The notes beneath the pieces are model-generated. The model saw nothing but the letters and a program-made list of their open reading frames with translations, ran no database searches and was not told the origin of the DNA. 64,000 bases of DNA from NCBI GenBank assembly GCA_964016885.1, contig OZ024742.1, forward strand, positions 6,782,658 to 6,846,657. The letters run 5' to 3'. This document shows positions 48,001-61,300 of the stretch, piece by piece. Within the stretch, counting starts at the first letter, position 1. The number at the start of each line of letters is the position of its first letter. A program made the translations under genes and the position numbers. Source of the stretch: Eledone cirrhosa (lineage: Eukaryota; Mollusca; Cephalopoda; Octopoda; Eledonidae).

Positions 48001-51000
48001 GTCTGAGTGTGTGAGTGTATGTGATAGCATGTGAGTGTGTGAGTGTATGTGATAGCTTGTGAGTGTGTGAGTGTATGTGATAGCATGTGAGTGTGTGAGG
48101 GTACGTGATAGCCTGTGAGTGTGTGAGTGTATGTGATAGCGTGTGTGCGGGTGTGAGTGTATGTGCTAGCATGTGAGTGTGTGAGTGTATGTGATAGCGT
48201 GTGAGTGTGTGAATGTATGTGATAGCATCTGATAACATGTGAGTGTGTGAATGTATGTGATAGCATGTGAGTGTGTGAGTGTATGTGAAAGCGTGTGAGT
48301 GTGTGAGTGTATGTGATGGCGTGTGAGAGTGTGAGTGTATGTGCTAGCGTGTGAGCGTGTGAGTGTGTGAGTGTATGTGATAGCATGTGAGTGTGTGAGT
48401 GTATGTGATAGCATGTGAGTGTGTGAGTGTATGTGATAGCGTGTGAGTGTGTGAGTGTATGTTATAGCGTGTGAGTGTGTGAGTGTATATGATAGCGTGT
48501 GATAGCATGTGAGTGTGTTAGTGTATGTGATAGCATGTGAGTGTGTGAGTGTATGTGATAGCGTGTGTTAGCATGTCAGTGTGTGAGTGTATGTGATAGC
48601 ATGTGAGTGTGTGAGTGTATGTGATAGTATGTGAGTGTGTGAGCGTATGTGATAGCGTCTGAGTGTGTGAGTGTATGTGATAGCATGTGAGTGTGTGAGT
48701 GTATGTGATAGCTTGTGAGTGTGTGAGTGTATGTGATAGCATGTGAGTGTGTGAGTGTACGTGATAGCCTGTGAGTGTGTGAGTGTATGTGATAGCGTGT
48801 GTGTGGGTGTGAGTGTATGTGATAGCATGTGAGTGTGTGAGTATATGTGATAGCGTGTGAGTGTGTGAATGTATGTGATAGCATCTGATAACATGTGAGT
48901 GTGTGAATGTATGTGATAGCATGTGAGTGTGTGAGTGTATGTGAAAGCGTGTGAGTGTGTGAGTGTATGTGATGGCGTGTGAGAGTGTGAGTGTATGTGC
49001 TAGCGTGTGAGCGTGTGAGTGAGTGAGTGTATGTGATAGCGTGTGAGTGTGTGAGTGTATGTGATAGCGTGTGAGTGTGTGAGTGTATGTTATAGGATGT
49101 GTGTCTGTGAGTGTATGTGAAAGCATGTGAGTGTGTGGGTGTGTGAGTGTACGTGATAGCGTGTGAGTGTGTGAGTGTATGTGATAGCTTGTGAGTGTGT
49201 GAGTGTATGTGATAGCGTGTGAGTGTGCGAGTGTATGTGATAGCGTGTGATAGCGTGTGATAGCCTGTGAGTGTGTGAGTGTATGTGATAGCGTGTGATA
49301 GCATGTGAGTGTGCGAGTGTATGTGATAGCGTGTAAGTGTGTGAGTGTATGTGATAGCGTGTTATAGCCTGTGAGTGTGTGAGTGTATGTGATAGCGTTG
49401 GAGTGTGTGAGTGTATGTGATAGCTTGTGAGTGTGTGTGTGTATGTGATAGCATGTTAGTGTGAGTGTATGTGATAGCATGTTGGTGTGTGAGTGTGTGG
49501 GATAGCGTGTGATAGCAGATGAGTGTGTGAGTGTATGTGATAGCGTGTGAGTGTGTGAGTGTATGTGATAGCATGTGAGTGTGTGAGTGTATGTGAAGGA
49601 GTGTGAGTGTGCTAGTGTATGTGATAGCGTGTGAGTGTGTGAGTATATTTGATAGCGTGTGATAACCTGTGAGTGTGTGACTGTATGTGATATTGTGTGA
49701 GTGTGTGAGTGTATGTGATAGCCTGTTAGTGTGTGAGTGTATGTGATAGCGTGTGAGTGTGTGAGTGTATGTGATAGCATGTGAGTGTGTGAGTGAATGT
49801 GATAGCGTGTGAGTGTGTGAGTGTATGTGATAGCATGTGACTGTTTGTGAGTGTATGTGATAGCATTTGAGTGTGTGAGTGTATGTGATAGCATGTGAGA
49901 GTGTGAGTGTATGTGATAGCATGTGAGTGTGTGAGTGTATGTGATAGCAGGTGAGTGTGTGAGTGTATGTGATAGCATGTGAGAGTGTGAGTGTATGTGA
50001 TAGCATGTGAGTGTGTGAGTGTATGTGATAGCGTGTGAGTGTGTGAGTGTATGTGATAGCGTGTGAGTGTGTGAGTGTATGTGATAGAGTGTGATTGTGT
50101 GAGTGTATGTGACAGCGTGTGAGTGTGTGAGTGTATGTGATAGCATGTGAGTGTGTGAGTGTATGTGACAGCGTGTGAGTGTGTGAGTGTTTGTGATAGC
50201 ATGTGAGTGTGTGAGTGTATGTGATAGCGTCTGAGTGTGTGAGTGTATGTGATAGCATGTGAGTAAGTGAGTGTATGTGATAGCATGTGAGTGTGTGAGT
50301 GTATGTGATAGCGTGTGAGTGTTTGAGTGTATGTGATAACATGTGAGTGTGTGAGTGTATGTGATAGCGGGTGAGTGTGTGAGTGTATGTGATAGCATGT
50401 GAGAGTGTGAGTGTATGTGATAGCGTGTGAGTGTGTGAGTGTATGTGATAGCGTGTGATAGCCTGTGAGTGTGTGAGTGTATGTGATAGCATGTGAGTGT
50501 GTGAGTGTATGTGATAGCGTGTGTTAGCATGTCAGTGTGTGAGTGTATGTGATAGCATGTGAGTGTGTGAGTGTATGTGATAGTATGTGAGTGTGTGAGT
50601 GTATGTGACAGTGTCTGAGTGTGTGAGTGTATGTGATAGCATGTGAGTGTGTGAGTGTATGTGATAGCTTGTGAGTGTGTGAGTGTATGTGATAGCATGT
50701 GAGTGTGTGAGGGTACGTGATAGCCTGTGAGTGTGTGAGTGTATGTGATAGCGTGTGTGCGGGTGTGAGTGTATGTGCTAGCATGTGAGTGTGTGAGTGT
50801 ATGTGATAGCGTGTGAGTGTGTGAATGTATGTGATAGCATCTGATAACATGTGAGTGTGTGAATGTATGTGATAGCATGTGAGTGTGTGAGTGTATGTGA
50901 AAGCGTGTGAGTGTGTGAGTGTATGTGATGGCGTGTGAGAGTGTGAGTGTATGTGCTAGCGTGTGAGCGTGTGAGTGTGTGAGTGTATGTGATAGCGTGT

Positions 51001-54000
51001 GAGTGTGTGAGTGTATGTGATAGCGTGTGAGTGTGTGAGTGTATGTGATAGGATGTGTGTCTGTGAGTGTATGTGATAGCATGTGAGTGTGTGAGTGTAT
51101 GTGATAGCATGTGAGTGTGTGAGTGTATGTGATAGCGTGTGAGTGTGTGAGTGTATGTTATAGCGTGTGAGTGTGTGAGTGTATATGATAGCGTGTGATA
51201 GCATGTGAGTGTGTTAGTGTATGTGATAGCATGTGAGTGTGTGAGTGTATGTGATAGCGTGTGTTAGCATGTCAGTGTGTGAGTGTATGTGATAGCATGT
51301 GAGTGTGTGAGTGTATGTGATAGTATGTGAGTGTGTGAGCGTATGTGATAGCGTCTGAGTGTGTGAGTGTATGTGATAGCATGTGAGTGTGTGAGTGTAT
51401 GTGATAGCTTGTGAGTGTGTGAGTGTATGTGATAGCATGTGAGTGTGTGAGTGTACGTGATAGCCTGTGAGTGTGTGAGTGTATGTGATAGCGTGTGTGT
51501 GGGTGTGAGTGTATGTGATAGCATGTGAGTGTGTGAGTATATGTGATAGCGTGTGAGTGTGTGAATGTATGTGATAGCATCTGATAACATGTGAGTGTGT
51601 GAATGTATGTGATAGCATGTGAGTGTGTGAGTGTATGTGAAAGCGTGTGAGTGTGTGAGTGTATGTGATGGCGTGTGAGAGTGTGAGTGTATGTGCTAGC
51701 GTGTGAGCGTGTGAGTGAGTGAGTGTATGTGATAGCGTGTGAGTGTGTGAGTGTATGTGATAGCGTGTGAGTGTGTGAGTGTATGTTATAGGATGTGTGT
51801 CTGTGAGTGTATGTGAAAGCATGTGAGTGTGTGGGTGTGTGAGTGTACGTGATAGCGTGTGAGTGTGTGAGTGTATGTGATAGCTTGTGAGTGTGTGAGT
51901 GTATGTGATAGCGTGTGAGTGTGCGAGTGTATGTGATAGCGTGTGATAGCGTGTGATAGCCTGTGAGTGTGTGAGTGTATGTGATAGCGTGTGATAGCAT
52001 GTGAGTGTGCGAGTGTATGTGATAGCGTGTAAGTGTGTGAGTGTATGTGATAGCGTGTTATAGCCTGTGAGTGTGTGAGTGTATGTGATAGCGTTGGAGT
52101 GTGTGAGTGTATGTGATAGCTTGTGAGTGTGTGTGTGTATGTGATAGCATGTTAGTGTGAGTGTATGTGATAGCATGTTGGTGTGTGAGTGTGTGGGATA
52201 GCGTGTGATAGCAGATGAGTGTGTGAGTGTATGTGATAGCGTGTGAGTGTGTGAGTGTATGTGATAGCATGTGAGTGTGTGAGTGTATGTGAAGGAGTGT
52301 GAGTGTGCTAGTGTATGTGATAGCGTGTGAGTGTGTGAGTATATTTGATAGCGTGTGATAACCTGTGAGTGTGTGACTGTATGTGATATTGTGTGAGTGT
52401 GTGAGTGTATGTGATAGCCTGTTAGTGTGTGAGTGTATGTGATAGCGTGTGAGTGTGTGAGTGTATGTGATAGCATGTGAGTGTGTGAGTGAATGTGATA
52501 GCGTGTGAGTGTGTGAGTGTATGTGATAGCATGTGACTGTTTGTGAGTGTATGTGATAGCATTTGAGTGTGTGAGTGTATGTGAGAGCATGTGAGAGTGT
52601 GAGTGTATGTGATAGCATGTGAGTGTGTGAGTGTATGTGATAGCAGGTGAGTGTGTGAGTGTATGTGATAGCATGTGAGAGTGTGAGTGTATGTGATAGC
52701 ATGTGAGTGTGTGAGTGTATGTGATAGCGTGTGAGTGTGTGAGTGTATGTGATAGCGTGTGAGTGTGTGAGTGTATGTGATAGAGTGTGATTGTGTGAGT
52801 GTATGTGATAGCGTATGTGTGTGTGTGAGTGTATGTGATAGCATGTGAGTGTGTGAGTGTATGTGATAGCGTGTGATTGTGTGAGTGTATGTGATAGCGT
52901 ATGTGTGTGTGTGAGTGTATGTGATAGCATATGAGTGTGTGAGTGTATGTGATAGCGTGTGAGTGTGTGAGTGTATGTGATAGCGTATGTGTGTGTGTGA
53001 GTTTATGTGATAGCATTTGAGTGTGTGAGTGTATGTGATAGCATGTGAGTGTGTGAGTGTATGTGTGTATGTGATAGCATGTGAGTGAGGTGAGTGTATG
53101 TGATAGCGTGTGAGTGTGTGAGTGTATGTGATAGCGCGTGAGTGTGTGATTGTATGTGATAGCATGTGAGTGTGTGAGTGTATGTGATAGCCTGTGAGTG
53201 TGTGAGTGTATGTGATAGCGTGTGATAGCATGTGAGTGTATGTGATAGCGTGTGAGTGTGTGAGTGTATGTGATAGCGTGTGAGTGTGTGAGTGTATGTG
53301 ATAGCGTGTGATAGAATGTGAGTGTGTGAGGGTACGTGATAGCGTGTTATAGCATGCGAGTGTGTAAGTGTATGTGATAGCATGTGAGTGTGTGAGTGTA
53401 TGCGATAGCATGTAAGTGTGTGAGTGTATGGGATAGCGTGTGATAGCATGTGAGTGTGTGAGTGTATGTGATAGCGTGTGATAGAATGTGAGTGTCTGAG
53501 GGTATGTGATAGCGTGTTATAGCATGCGAGTGTGTAAGTATATGTGATAGCGTGTGAGTGTGTGAGTGTATGTGATAGCGTGTGAGTGTGTGAGTGTATG
53601 TGATAGCATGTGAGTGTGTGAGTGTATGTGATAGCGTGTGAGTGTGTAAGTGTGTGAGTGTATGTGATAGCAGGTGAGTGTGTGAGTGTATGTGATAGCA
53701 TGTGAGTGTGTGAGTGTATGTGATAGTGTGTGAGTGCATGTGATAGCATCTGAGTGTGTGAGTGTATGTGATAGGATGTGTGTGTGTGAGTGTATGTGAT
53801 AGCGTGTGAGTATATGTGATAGCGTGTGAGTGTGTGAGTGTATGTGATAGCATGTGAGTGTGTGAGTGTATGTGATAGCGTGTGAGTGTGTAAGTGTGTG
53901 AGTGTATGTGATAGCATGTGAGTGTGTGAGTGTATGTGATACCGTGTGAGTGTGTGAGTGTATGTGATAGCGCGTGAGTGTGTGAGTGTATGTGATAGCA

Positions 54001-55400
54001 TGTGAGTGTGTGAGTGTATGTGATAGCGTGTGGTAGTGTGTGATAGCATGTGAGTGTGTGAGTGTATGTGATAGCGTGTGAGTGTGTGAGTGTATGTGAT
54101 AGCATGTGAGTGTGTGAGTGTATGTGATAGCGTGTGAGTGTGTGAGTGTATGTGATAGTATCTGATTGTGTGAGTGTATGTGATAGCATGTGAGTGTGTG
54201 AGTGTATGTGATAGCGTGTGAGTGTGTGAGTGTATGTTATAGCGTGTGAGTGTGTGAGTGTATGTGATAGCGTGTGATAGCATGTGAGTGTGTGAGTGTT
54301 TGTGATAGCATGTGAGTGTGTAAGTGTATGTGATAGCATGTGAGTGTGTGAGTGTATGTGATAGCGTGTGAGTGTGTGAGTGTGTGAGTGTATGTGATCG
54401 CATGTGAGTGTGTGAGTGTATGTGATAGCATGTGAGTGTGTGAGTGTATGTGATAGGATGTATGTTTGTGAGTGTATGTGATAGCATGTGAGTGTGTGAG
54501 TGTATTTGATAGCGTGTGAGTGTGTGAGTGTATGTGATAGCGTGTGAGTGTGTGAGTGTATTTGATAGCGTGTGAGTGTGTGAGTGTATGTGATAGCGTG
54601 TGAGTGTCTTAGTGTATGTTATAGCGTGTGAGTGTGTGAGTGTATGTGATAGGGTGTGATAGCATGTGAGTGTGTGAGTGTATGTGATAGCGTGTGAGTA
54701 TGTGAGTGTATGTGATAGCATGTGATAGCCTGTGAGTGTGTGAGTGTATGTGATAGCGTGTGAGTGTGTGAGTGTGTGAGTGTAAGCGATAGCATGTGAG
54801 TGTGTGAGTGTATGTGATAGCGTGTGAGTGTGTGAGTGTATGAGATAGCGTGTTAGTGTGTGAGTGTATGTGACAGCGTGTGAGTGTGTGAGTGTATGTG
54901 ATAGCATGTGAGTGTGTGAGTGTATGTGACAGCGTGTGAGTGTGTGAGTGTTTGTGATAGCATGTGAGTGTGTGAGTGTATGTGATAGCGTCTGAGTGTG
55001 TGAGTGTATGTGATAGCATGTGAGTAAGTGAGTGTATGTGATAGCATGTGAGTGTGTGAGTGTATGTGATAGCGTGTGAGTGTTTGAGTGTATGTGATAA
55101 CATGTGAGTGTGTGAGTGTATGTGATAGCGGGTGAGTGTGTGAGTGTATGTGATAGCATGTGAGAGTGTGAGTGTATGTGATAGCGTGTGAGTGTGTGAG
55201 TGTATGTGATAGCGTGTGATAGCCTGTGAGTGTGTGAGTGTATGTGATAGCGTGTGAGTGTGTGAGTGTACGTGATTGCGTGTGATAGCCTGTGAGTGTG
55301 TGAGTGTATGTGATAGCGTGTGAATGTGTGAGTGTATGTGATAGCGTGTGAGTGTATGAATGTATGTGATAGCATGTGAGTGTGTGAGTGTATGTGATAG
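45021..55400. repeat. About 2.7-kb and 7.4-kb higher-order duplications
   Basis: 48568-49304 recurs at 51264-52000 (offset 2,696 bp) apparently unchanged, and 45021-46010 recurs at 52422-53411 (offset 7,401 bp) nearly unchanged. Neighbouring segments show offsets differing by small multiples of the unit (for example 47912-48238 to 50524-50850, 2,612 bp, which is 84 bp or three units less), so indels of whole units followed the duplications. Confidence 0.8.
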
Positions 55401-58347
55401 CATGTGAGTGTGTGAGTGTGTGTGATAGCGTGTGATAGCATATGAGTGTGTGAGTGTATGTGATAGCGTGTGAGTGTGTGAATGTATGTGATAGCGTGTG
55501 ATAGCGTGTGATAGCATGAGCGGGTGTGAGTGTATGTGATAGCATGTGAGTGTGTGAGTGTATGTGATAGCATGTGAGTGTGTGAGTGTATGTGAAAGCG
55601 TGTGAGTGTGTGAGTGTATGTGATAGCGTGTGAGTGTGTGAGTGTATGTGATAGCTTGTGAGTGTGTGAGTGTATGTGATAGCGTGTGAGTGTGCGAGTG
55701 TATGTGATAGCGTGTGATAGCCTGTGAGTGTGTGAGTGTATGTGATAGCGTGTGATAGCATGTGAGTGTGTGAGTGTATGTGATAGCGTGTAAGTGTGTG
55801 AGTGTATGTGATAGCGTGTTATAGCCTGTGAGTGTGTGAGTGTATGTGATAGCGTTGGAGTGTGTGAGTGTATGTGATAGCGTGTGAGTGTGTGTGTGTG
55901 TGTGATAGCATGTTAGTGTGAGTGTATGTGATAGCATGTTGGTGTGTGAATGTGTGTGATAGCGTGTGATAGCATATGAGTGTGTGAGTGTATGTGATAG
56001 CGTGTGAGTGTGTGAGTGTATCTGATAGCATGTGAGTGTGTGAGTGTATGTGATAGAGTGTGAGTGTGCTAGTGTATGTGATAGCGTGTGAGTGTGTGAG
56101 TGTATGTGATAGCGTGTGATAACCTGTGAGTGTGTGACTGTATGTGATATTGTGTGAGTGTGTGAGTGTATGTGATAGCGTGTTAGTGTGTGAGTGTATG
56201 TGATAGCGTGTGAGTGTGTGAGTGTATGTGATAGCATGTGAGTGTGTGAGTGTATGTGATAGCGTGTGAGTGTGTGAGTGTATGTGATAGCATGTGACTG
56301 TTTGTGAGTGTATGTGATAGCATTTGAGTGTGTGAGTGTATGTGATAGCATGTGAGAGTGTGAGTGTATGTGATAGCATGTGAGTGTGTGAGTGTATGTG
56401 ATAGCAGGTGAGTGTGTGAGTGTACGTGATAGCATGTGAGAGTGTGAGTGTATGTGATAGCATGTGAGTGTGTGAGTGTATGTGATAGCGTGTGAGTGTG
56501 TGAGTGTATGTGATAGCGTGTGAGTGTGTGAGTGTATGTGATAGAGTGTGATTGTGTGAGTGTATGTGATAGCGTATGTGTGTGTGTGAGTGTATGTGAT
56601 AGCATGTGAGTGTGTGAGTGTATGTGATAGCGTGTGATTGTGTGAGTGTATGTGATAGCGTATGTGTGTGTGTGAGTGTATGTGATAGCGTGTGAGTGTG
56701 TGAGTGTATGTGATAGCGTATGTGTGTGTGTGAGTTTATGTGATAGCATGTGATTGTGTGAGTGTATGTGTGTATGTGATAGCATGTGAGTGAGGGGAGT
56801 GTATGTGATAGCGTGTGAGTGTGTGAGTGTATGTGATAGCGCGTGAGTGTGTGATTGTATGTGATAGCATGTGAGTGTGTGAGTGTATGTGATAGCCTGT
56901 GAGTGTGTGAGTGTATGTGATAGCATGTGAGTGTATGTGATAGCGTGTGAGTGTGTGAGTGTATGTGATAGCGTGTGAGTGTGTGAGTGTATGTGATAGC
57001 GTGTGATAGAATGTGAGTGTGTGAGGGTACGTGATAGCGTGTTATAGCATGCGAGTGTGTAAGTGTATGTGATAGCATGTGAGTGTGTGAGTGTATGCGA
57101 TAGCATGTGAGTGTGTGAGTGTATGGGATAGCGTGTGATAGCATGTGAGTGTGTGAGTGTATGTGATAGCGTGTGATAGAATGTGAGTGTGTGAGGGTAT
57201 GTGATAGCGTGTTATAGCATGCGAGTGTGTAAGTATATGTGATAGCATGTGAGTGTGTGAGTGTATGTGATAGCGTGTGAGTGTGTGTGTGTATGTGATA
57301 GCATGTGAGTGTGTGAGTGTATGTGATAGCATGTGAGTGTGTGAGTGTATGTGATAGCGTGTGAGTGTGTAAGTGTGTGAGTGTATGTGATAGCAGGTGA
57401 GTGTGTGAGTGTATGTGATAGCATGTGAGTGTGTGAGTGTATGTGATAGTGTGTGAGTGCATGTGATAGCATCTGAGTGTGTGAGTGTATGTGATAGGAT
57501 GTGTGTGTGTGAGTGTATGTGATAGCGTGTGAGTATATGTGATAGCGTGTGAGTGTGTGAGTGTATGTGATAGCATGTGAGTGTGTGAGTGTATGTGATA
57601 GCGTGTGAGTGTGTAAGTGTGTGAGTGTATGTGATAGCATGTGAGTGTGTGAGTGTATGTGATAGCGTGTGAGTGTGTGAGTGTATGTGATAGTATCTGA
57701 TTGTGTGAGTGTATGTGATAGCATGTGAGTGTGTGAGTGTATGTGATAGCGTGTGAGTGTGTGAGTGTATGTTATAGCGTGTGAGTGTGTGAGTGTATGT
57801 GATAGCGTGTGATAGCATGTGAGTGTGTGAGTGTTTGTGATAGCATGTGAGTGTGTAAGTGTATGTGATAGCATGTGAGTGTGTGAGTGTATGTGATGGC
57901 GTGTGAGTGTGTGAGTGTGTGAGTGTATGTGATAGCATGTGAGTGTGTGAGTGTATGTGATAGGATGTATGTGTGTGAGTGTATGTGATAGCATGTGAGT
58001 GTGTGAGTGTATTTGATAGCGTGTGAGTGTGTGAGTGTATGTGATAGCGTGTGAGTGTGTGAGTGTATTTGATAGCGTGTGAGTGTGTGAGTGTATGTGA
58101 TAGCGTGTGAGTGTCTGAGTGTATGTTATAGCGTGTGAGTGTGTGAGTGTATGTGATAGCGTGTGATAGCATGTGAGTGTGTGAGTGTATGTGATAGCGT
58201 GTGAGTATGTGAGTGTATGTGATAGCATGTGATAGCCTGTGAGTGTGTGAGTGTATGTGATAGCGTGTGAGTGTGTGAGTGTGTGAGTGTAAGTGATAGC
58301 ATGTGAGTGTGTGAGTGTATGTGATAGCGTGTGAGTGTGTGAGTGTA

Positions 58348-61300
58348 TGAGATAGCGTGTTAGTGTGTGAGTGTATGTGACAGCGTGTGAGTGTGTGAGT
58401 GTATGTGATAGCATGTGAGTGTGTGAGTGTATGTGACAGCGTGTGAGTGTGTGATTGTTTGTGATAGCATGTGAGTGTGTGAGTGTATGTGATAGCGTGT
58501 GAGTGTGTGAGTGTATGTGATAGCATGTGAGTAAGTGAGTGTATGTGATAGCATGTGAGTGTGTGAGTGTATGTGATAGCGTGTGAGTGTTTGAGTGTAT
58601 GTGATAACATGTGGGTGTGTGAGTGTATGTGATAGCGGGTGAGTGTGTGAGTGTATGTGATAGCATGTGAGAGTGTGAGTGTATGTGATAGCGTGTGAGT
58701 GTGTGAGTGTATGTGGTAGCGTGTGATAGCCTGTGAGTGTGTGAGTGTATGTGATAGCGTGTGAGTGTGTGAGTGTACGTGATTGCGTGTGATAGCCTGT
58801 GAGTGTGTGAGTGTATGTGATAGCGTGTGAATGTGTGAGTGTATGTGATAGCATGTGAGTGTGTGAGTGTATGTGATAGCGTGTGAGTGTATGAATGTAT
58901 GTGATAGCATGTGAGTGTGTGAGTGTATGTGATAGCATGTGAGTGTGTGAGTGTGTGTGATAGCGTGTGATAGCATATGAGTGTGTGAGTGTATGTGATA
59001 GCGTGTGAGTGTGTGAATGTATGTGATAGCGTGTGATAGCGTGTGATAGCATGTGCGGGTGTGAGTGTATGTGATAGCATGTGAGTGTGTGAGTGTATGT
59101 GATAGCATGTAAGTGTATGAGTGTATGTGATAGCGTGTGATAGCATGGGAGTGTGTGAGTGTATGTGATAGCGTGTGATAGCATGTGAGTGTGTGAGTGT
59201 ATGTGATAGCATGTGAGTGTGTGAGTGTATGTGATAGCGTGTGAGTGTGTGAGTGTGTGAGTGTGTGAGTGTATGTGATAGTATGTGAGTGTGTGAGTGT
59301 ATGTGATAGGATGTATGTGTGTGAGTGTATGTGATAGCATGTGAGTGTGTGAGTGTATTTGATAGCGTGTGAGTGTGTGAGTGTATGTGATAGCGTGTGA
59401 GTGTGTGAGTGTATTTGATAGCGTGTGAGTGTGTGAGTGTATGTGATAGCGTGTGAGTGTCTGAGTGTATGTTATAGCGTGTGAGTGTGTGAGTGTATGT
59501 GATAGCGTGTGATAGCATGTGAGTGTGTGAGTGTATGTGATAGCGTGTGAGTATGTGAGTGTATGTGATAGCATGTGATAGCCTGTGAGTGTGTGAGTGT
59601 ATGTGATAGAGTGTGAGTGTGTGAGTGTGTGAGTGTAAGTGATAGCATGTGAGTGTGTGAGTGTATGTGATAGCATGTGAGTGTGTGAGTGTATGTGATA
59701 GCGTGTGAGTGTTTGAGTGTATGTGATAACATGTGGGTGTGTGAGTGTATGTGATAGCGGGTGAGTGTGTGAGTGTATGTGATAGCATGTGAGAGTGTGA
59801 GTGTATGTGATAGCGTGTGAGTGTGTGAGTGTATGTGGTAGCGTGTGATAGCCTGTGAGTGTGTGAGTGTATGTGATAGCGTGTGAGTGTGTGAGTGTAC
59901 GTGATTGCGTGTGATAGCCTGTGAGTGTGTGAGTGTATGTGATAGCGTGTGAATGTGTGAGTGTATGTGATAGCATGTGAGTGTGTGAGTGTATGTGATA
60001 GCGTGTGAGTGTATGAATGTATGTGATAGCATGTGAGTGTGTGAGTGTATGTGATAGCATGTGAGTGTGTGAGTGTGTGTGATAGCGTGTGATAGCATAT
60101 GAGTGTGTGAGTGTATGTGATAGCGTGTGAGTGTGTGAATGTATGTGATAGCGTGTGATAGCGTGTGATAGCATGTGCGGGTGTGAGTGTATGTGATAGC
60201 ATGTGAGTGTGTGAGTGTATGTGATAGCATGTAAGTGTATGAGTGTATGTGATAGCGTGTGACAGCATGGGAGTGTGTGAGTGTATGTGATAGCGTGTGA
60301 TAGCATGTGAGTGTGTGAGTGTATGTGATAGCATGTGAGTGTGTGAGTGTATGTGATAGCGTGTGAGTGTGTGAGTGTGTGAGTGTGTGAGTGTATGTGA
60401 TAGTATGTGAGTGTGTGAGTGTATGTGATAGGATGTATGTGTGTGAGTGTATGTGATAGCATGTGAGTGTGTGAGTGTATTTGATAGCGTGTGAGTGTGT
60501 GAGTGTATGTGATAGCGTGTGAGTGTGTGAGTGTATTTGATAGCGTGTGAGTGTGTGAGTGTATGTGATAGCGTGTGAGTGTCTGAGTGTATGTTATAGC
60601 GTGTGAGTGTGTGAGTGTATGTGATAGCGTGTGATAGCATGTGAGTGTGTGAGTGTATGTGATAGCGTGTGAGTATGTGAGTGTATGTGATAGCATGTGA
60701 TAGCCTGTGAGTGTGTGAGTGTATGTGATAGAGTGTGAGTGTGTGAGTGTGTGAGTGTAAGTGATAGCATGTGAGTGTGTGAGTGTATGTGATAGCGTGT
60801 GAGTGTGTGAGTGTATGAGATAGCGTGTTAGTGTGTGAGTGTATGTGACAGCGTGTGAGTGTGTGAGTGTATGTGATAGCATGTGAGTGTGTGAGTGTAT
60901 GTGACAGCGTGTGAGTGTGTGATTGTTTGTGATAGCATGTGAGTGTGTGAGTGTATGTGATAGCGTGTGAGTGTGTGAGTGTATGTGATAGCATGTGAGT
61001 AAGTGAGTGTATGTGATAGCATGTGAGTGTGTGAGTGTATGTGATAGCGTGTGAGTGTTTGAGTGTATGTGATAACATGTGAGTGTGTGAGTGTATGTGA
61101 TAGCGGGTGAGTGTGTGAGTGTATGTGATAGCATGTGAGAGTGTGAGTGTATGTGATAGCGTGTGAGTGTGTGAGTGTATGTGGTAGCGTGTGATAGCCT
61201 GTGAGTGTGTGAGTGTATGTGATAGCGTGTGAGTGTGTGAGTGTACGTGATTGCGTGTGATAGCCTGTGAGTGTGTGAGTGTATGTGATAGCGTGTGAAT

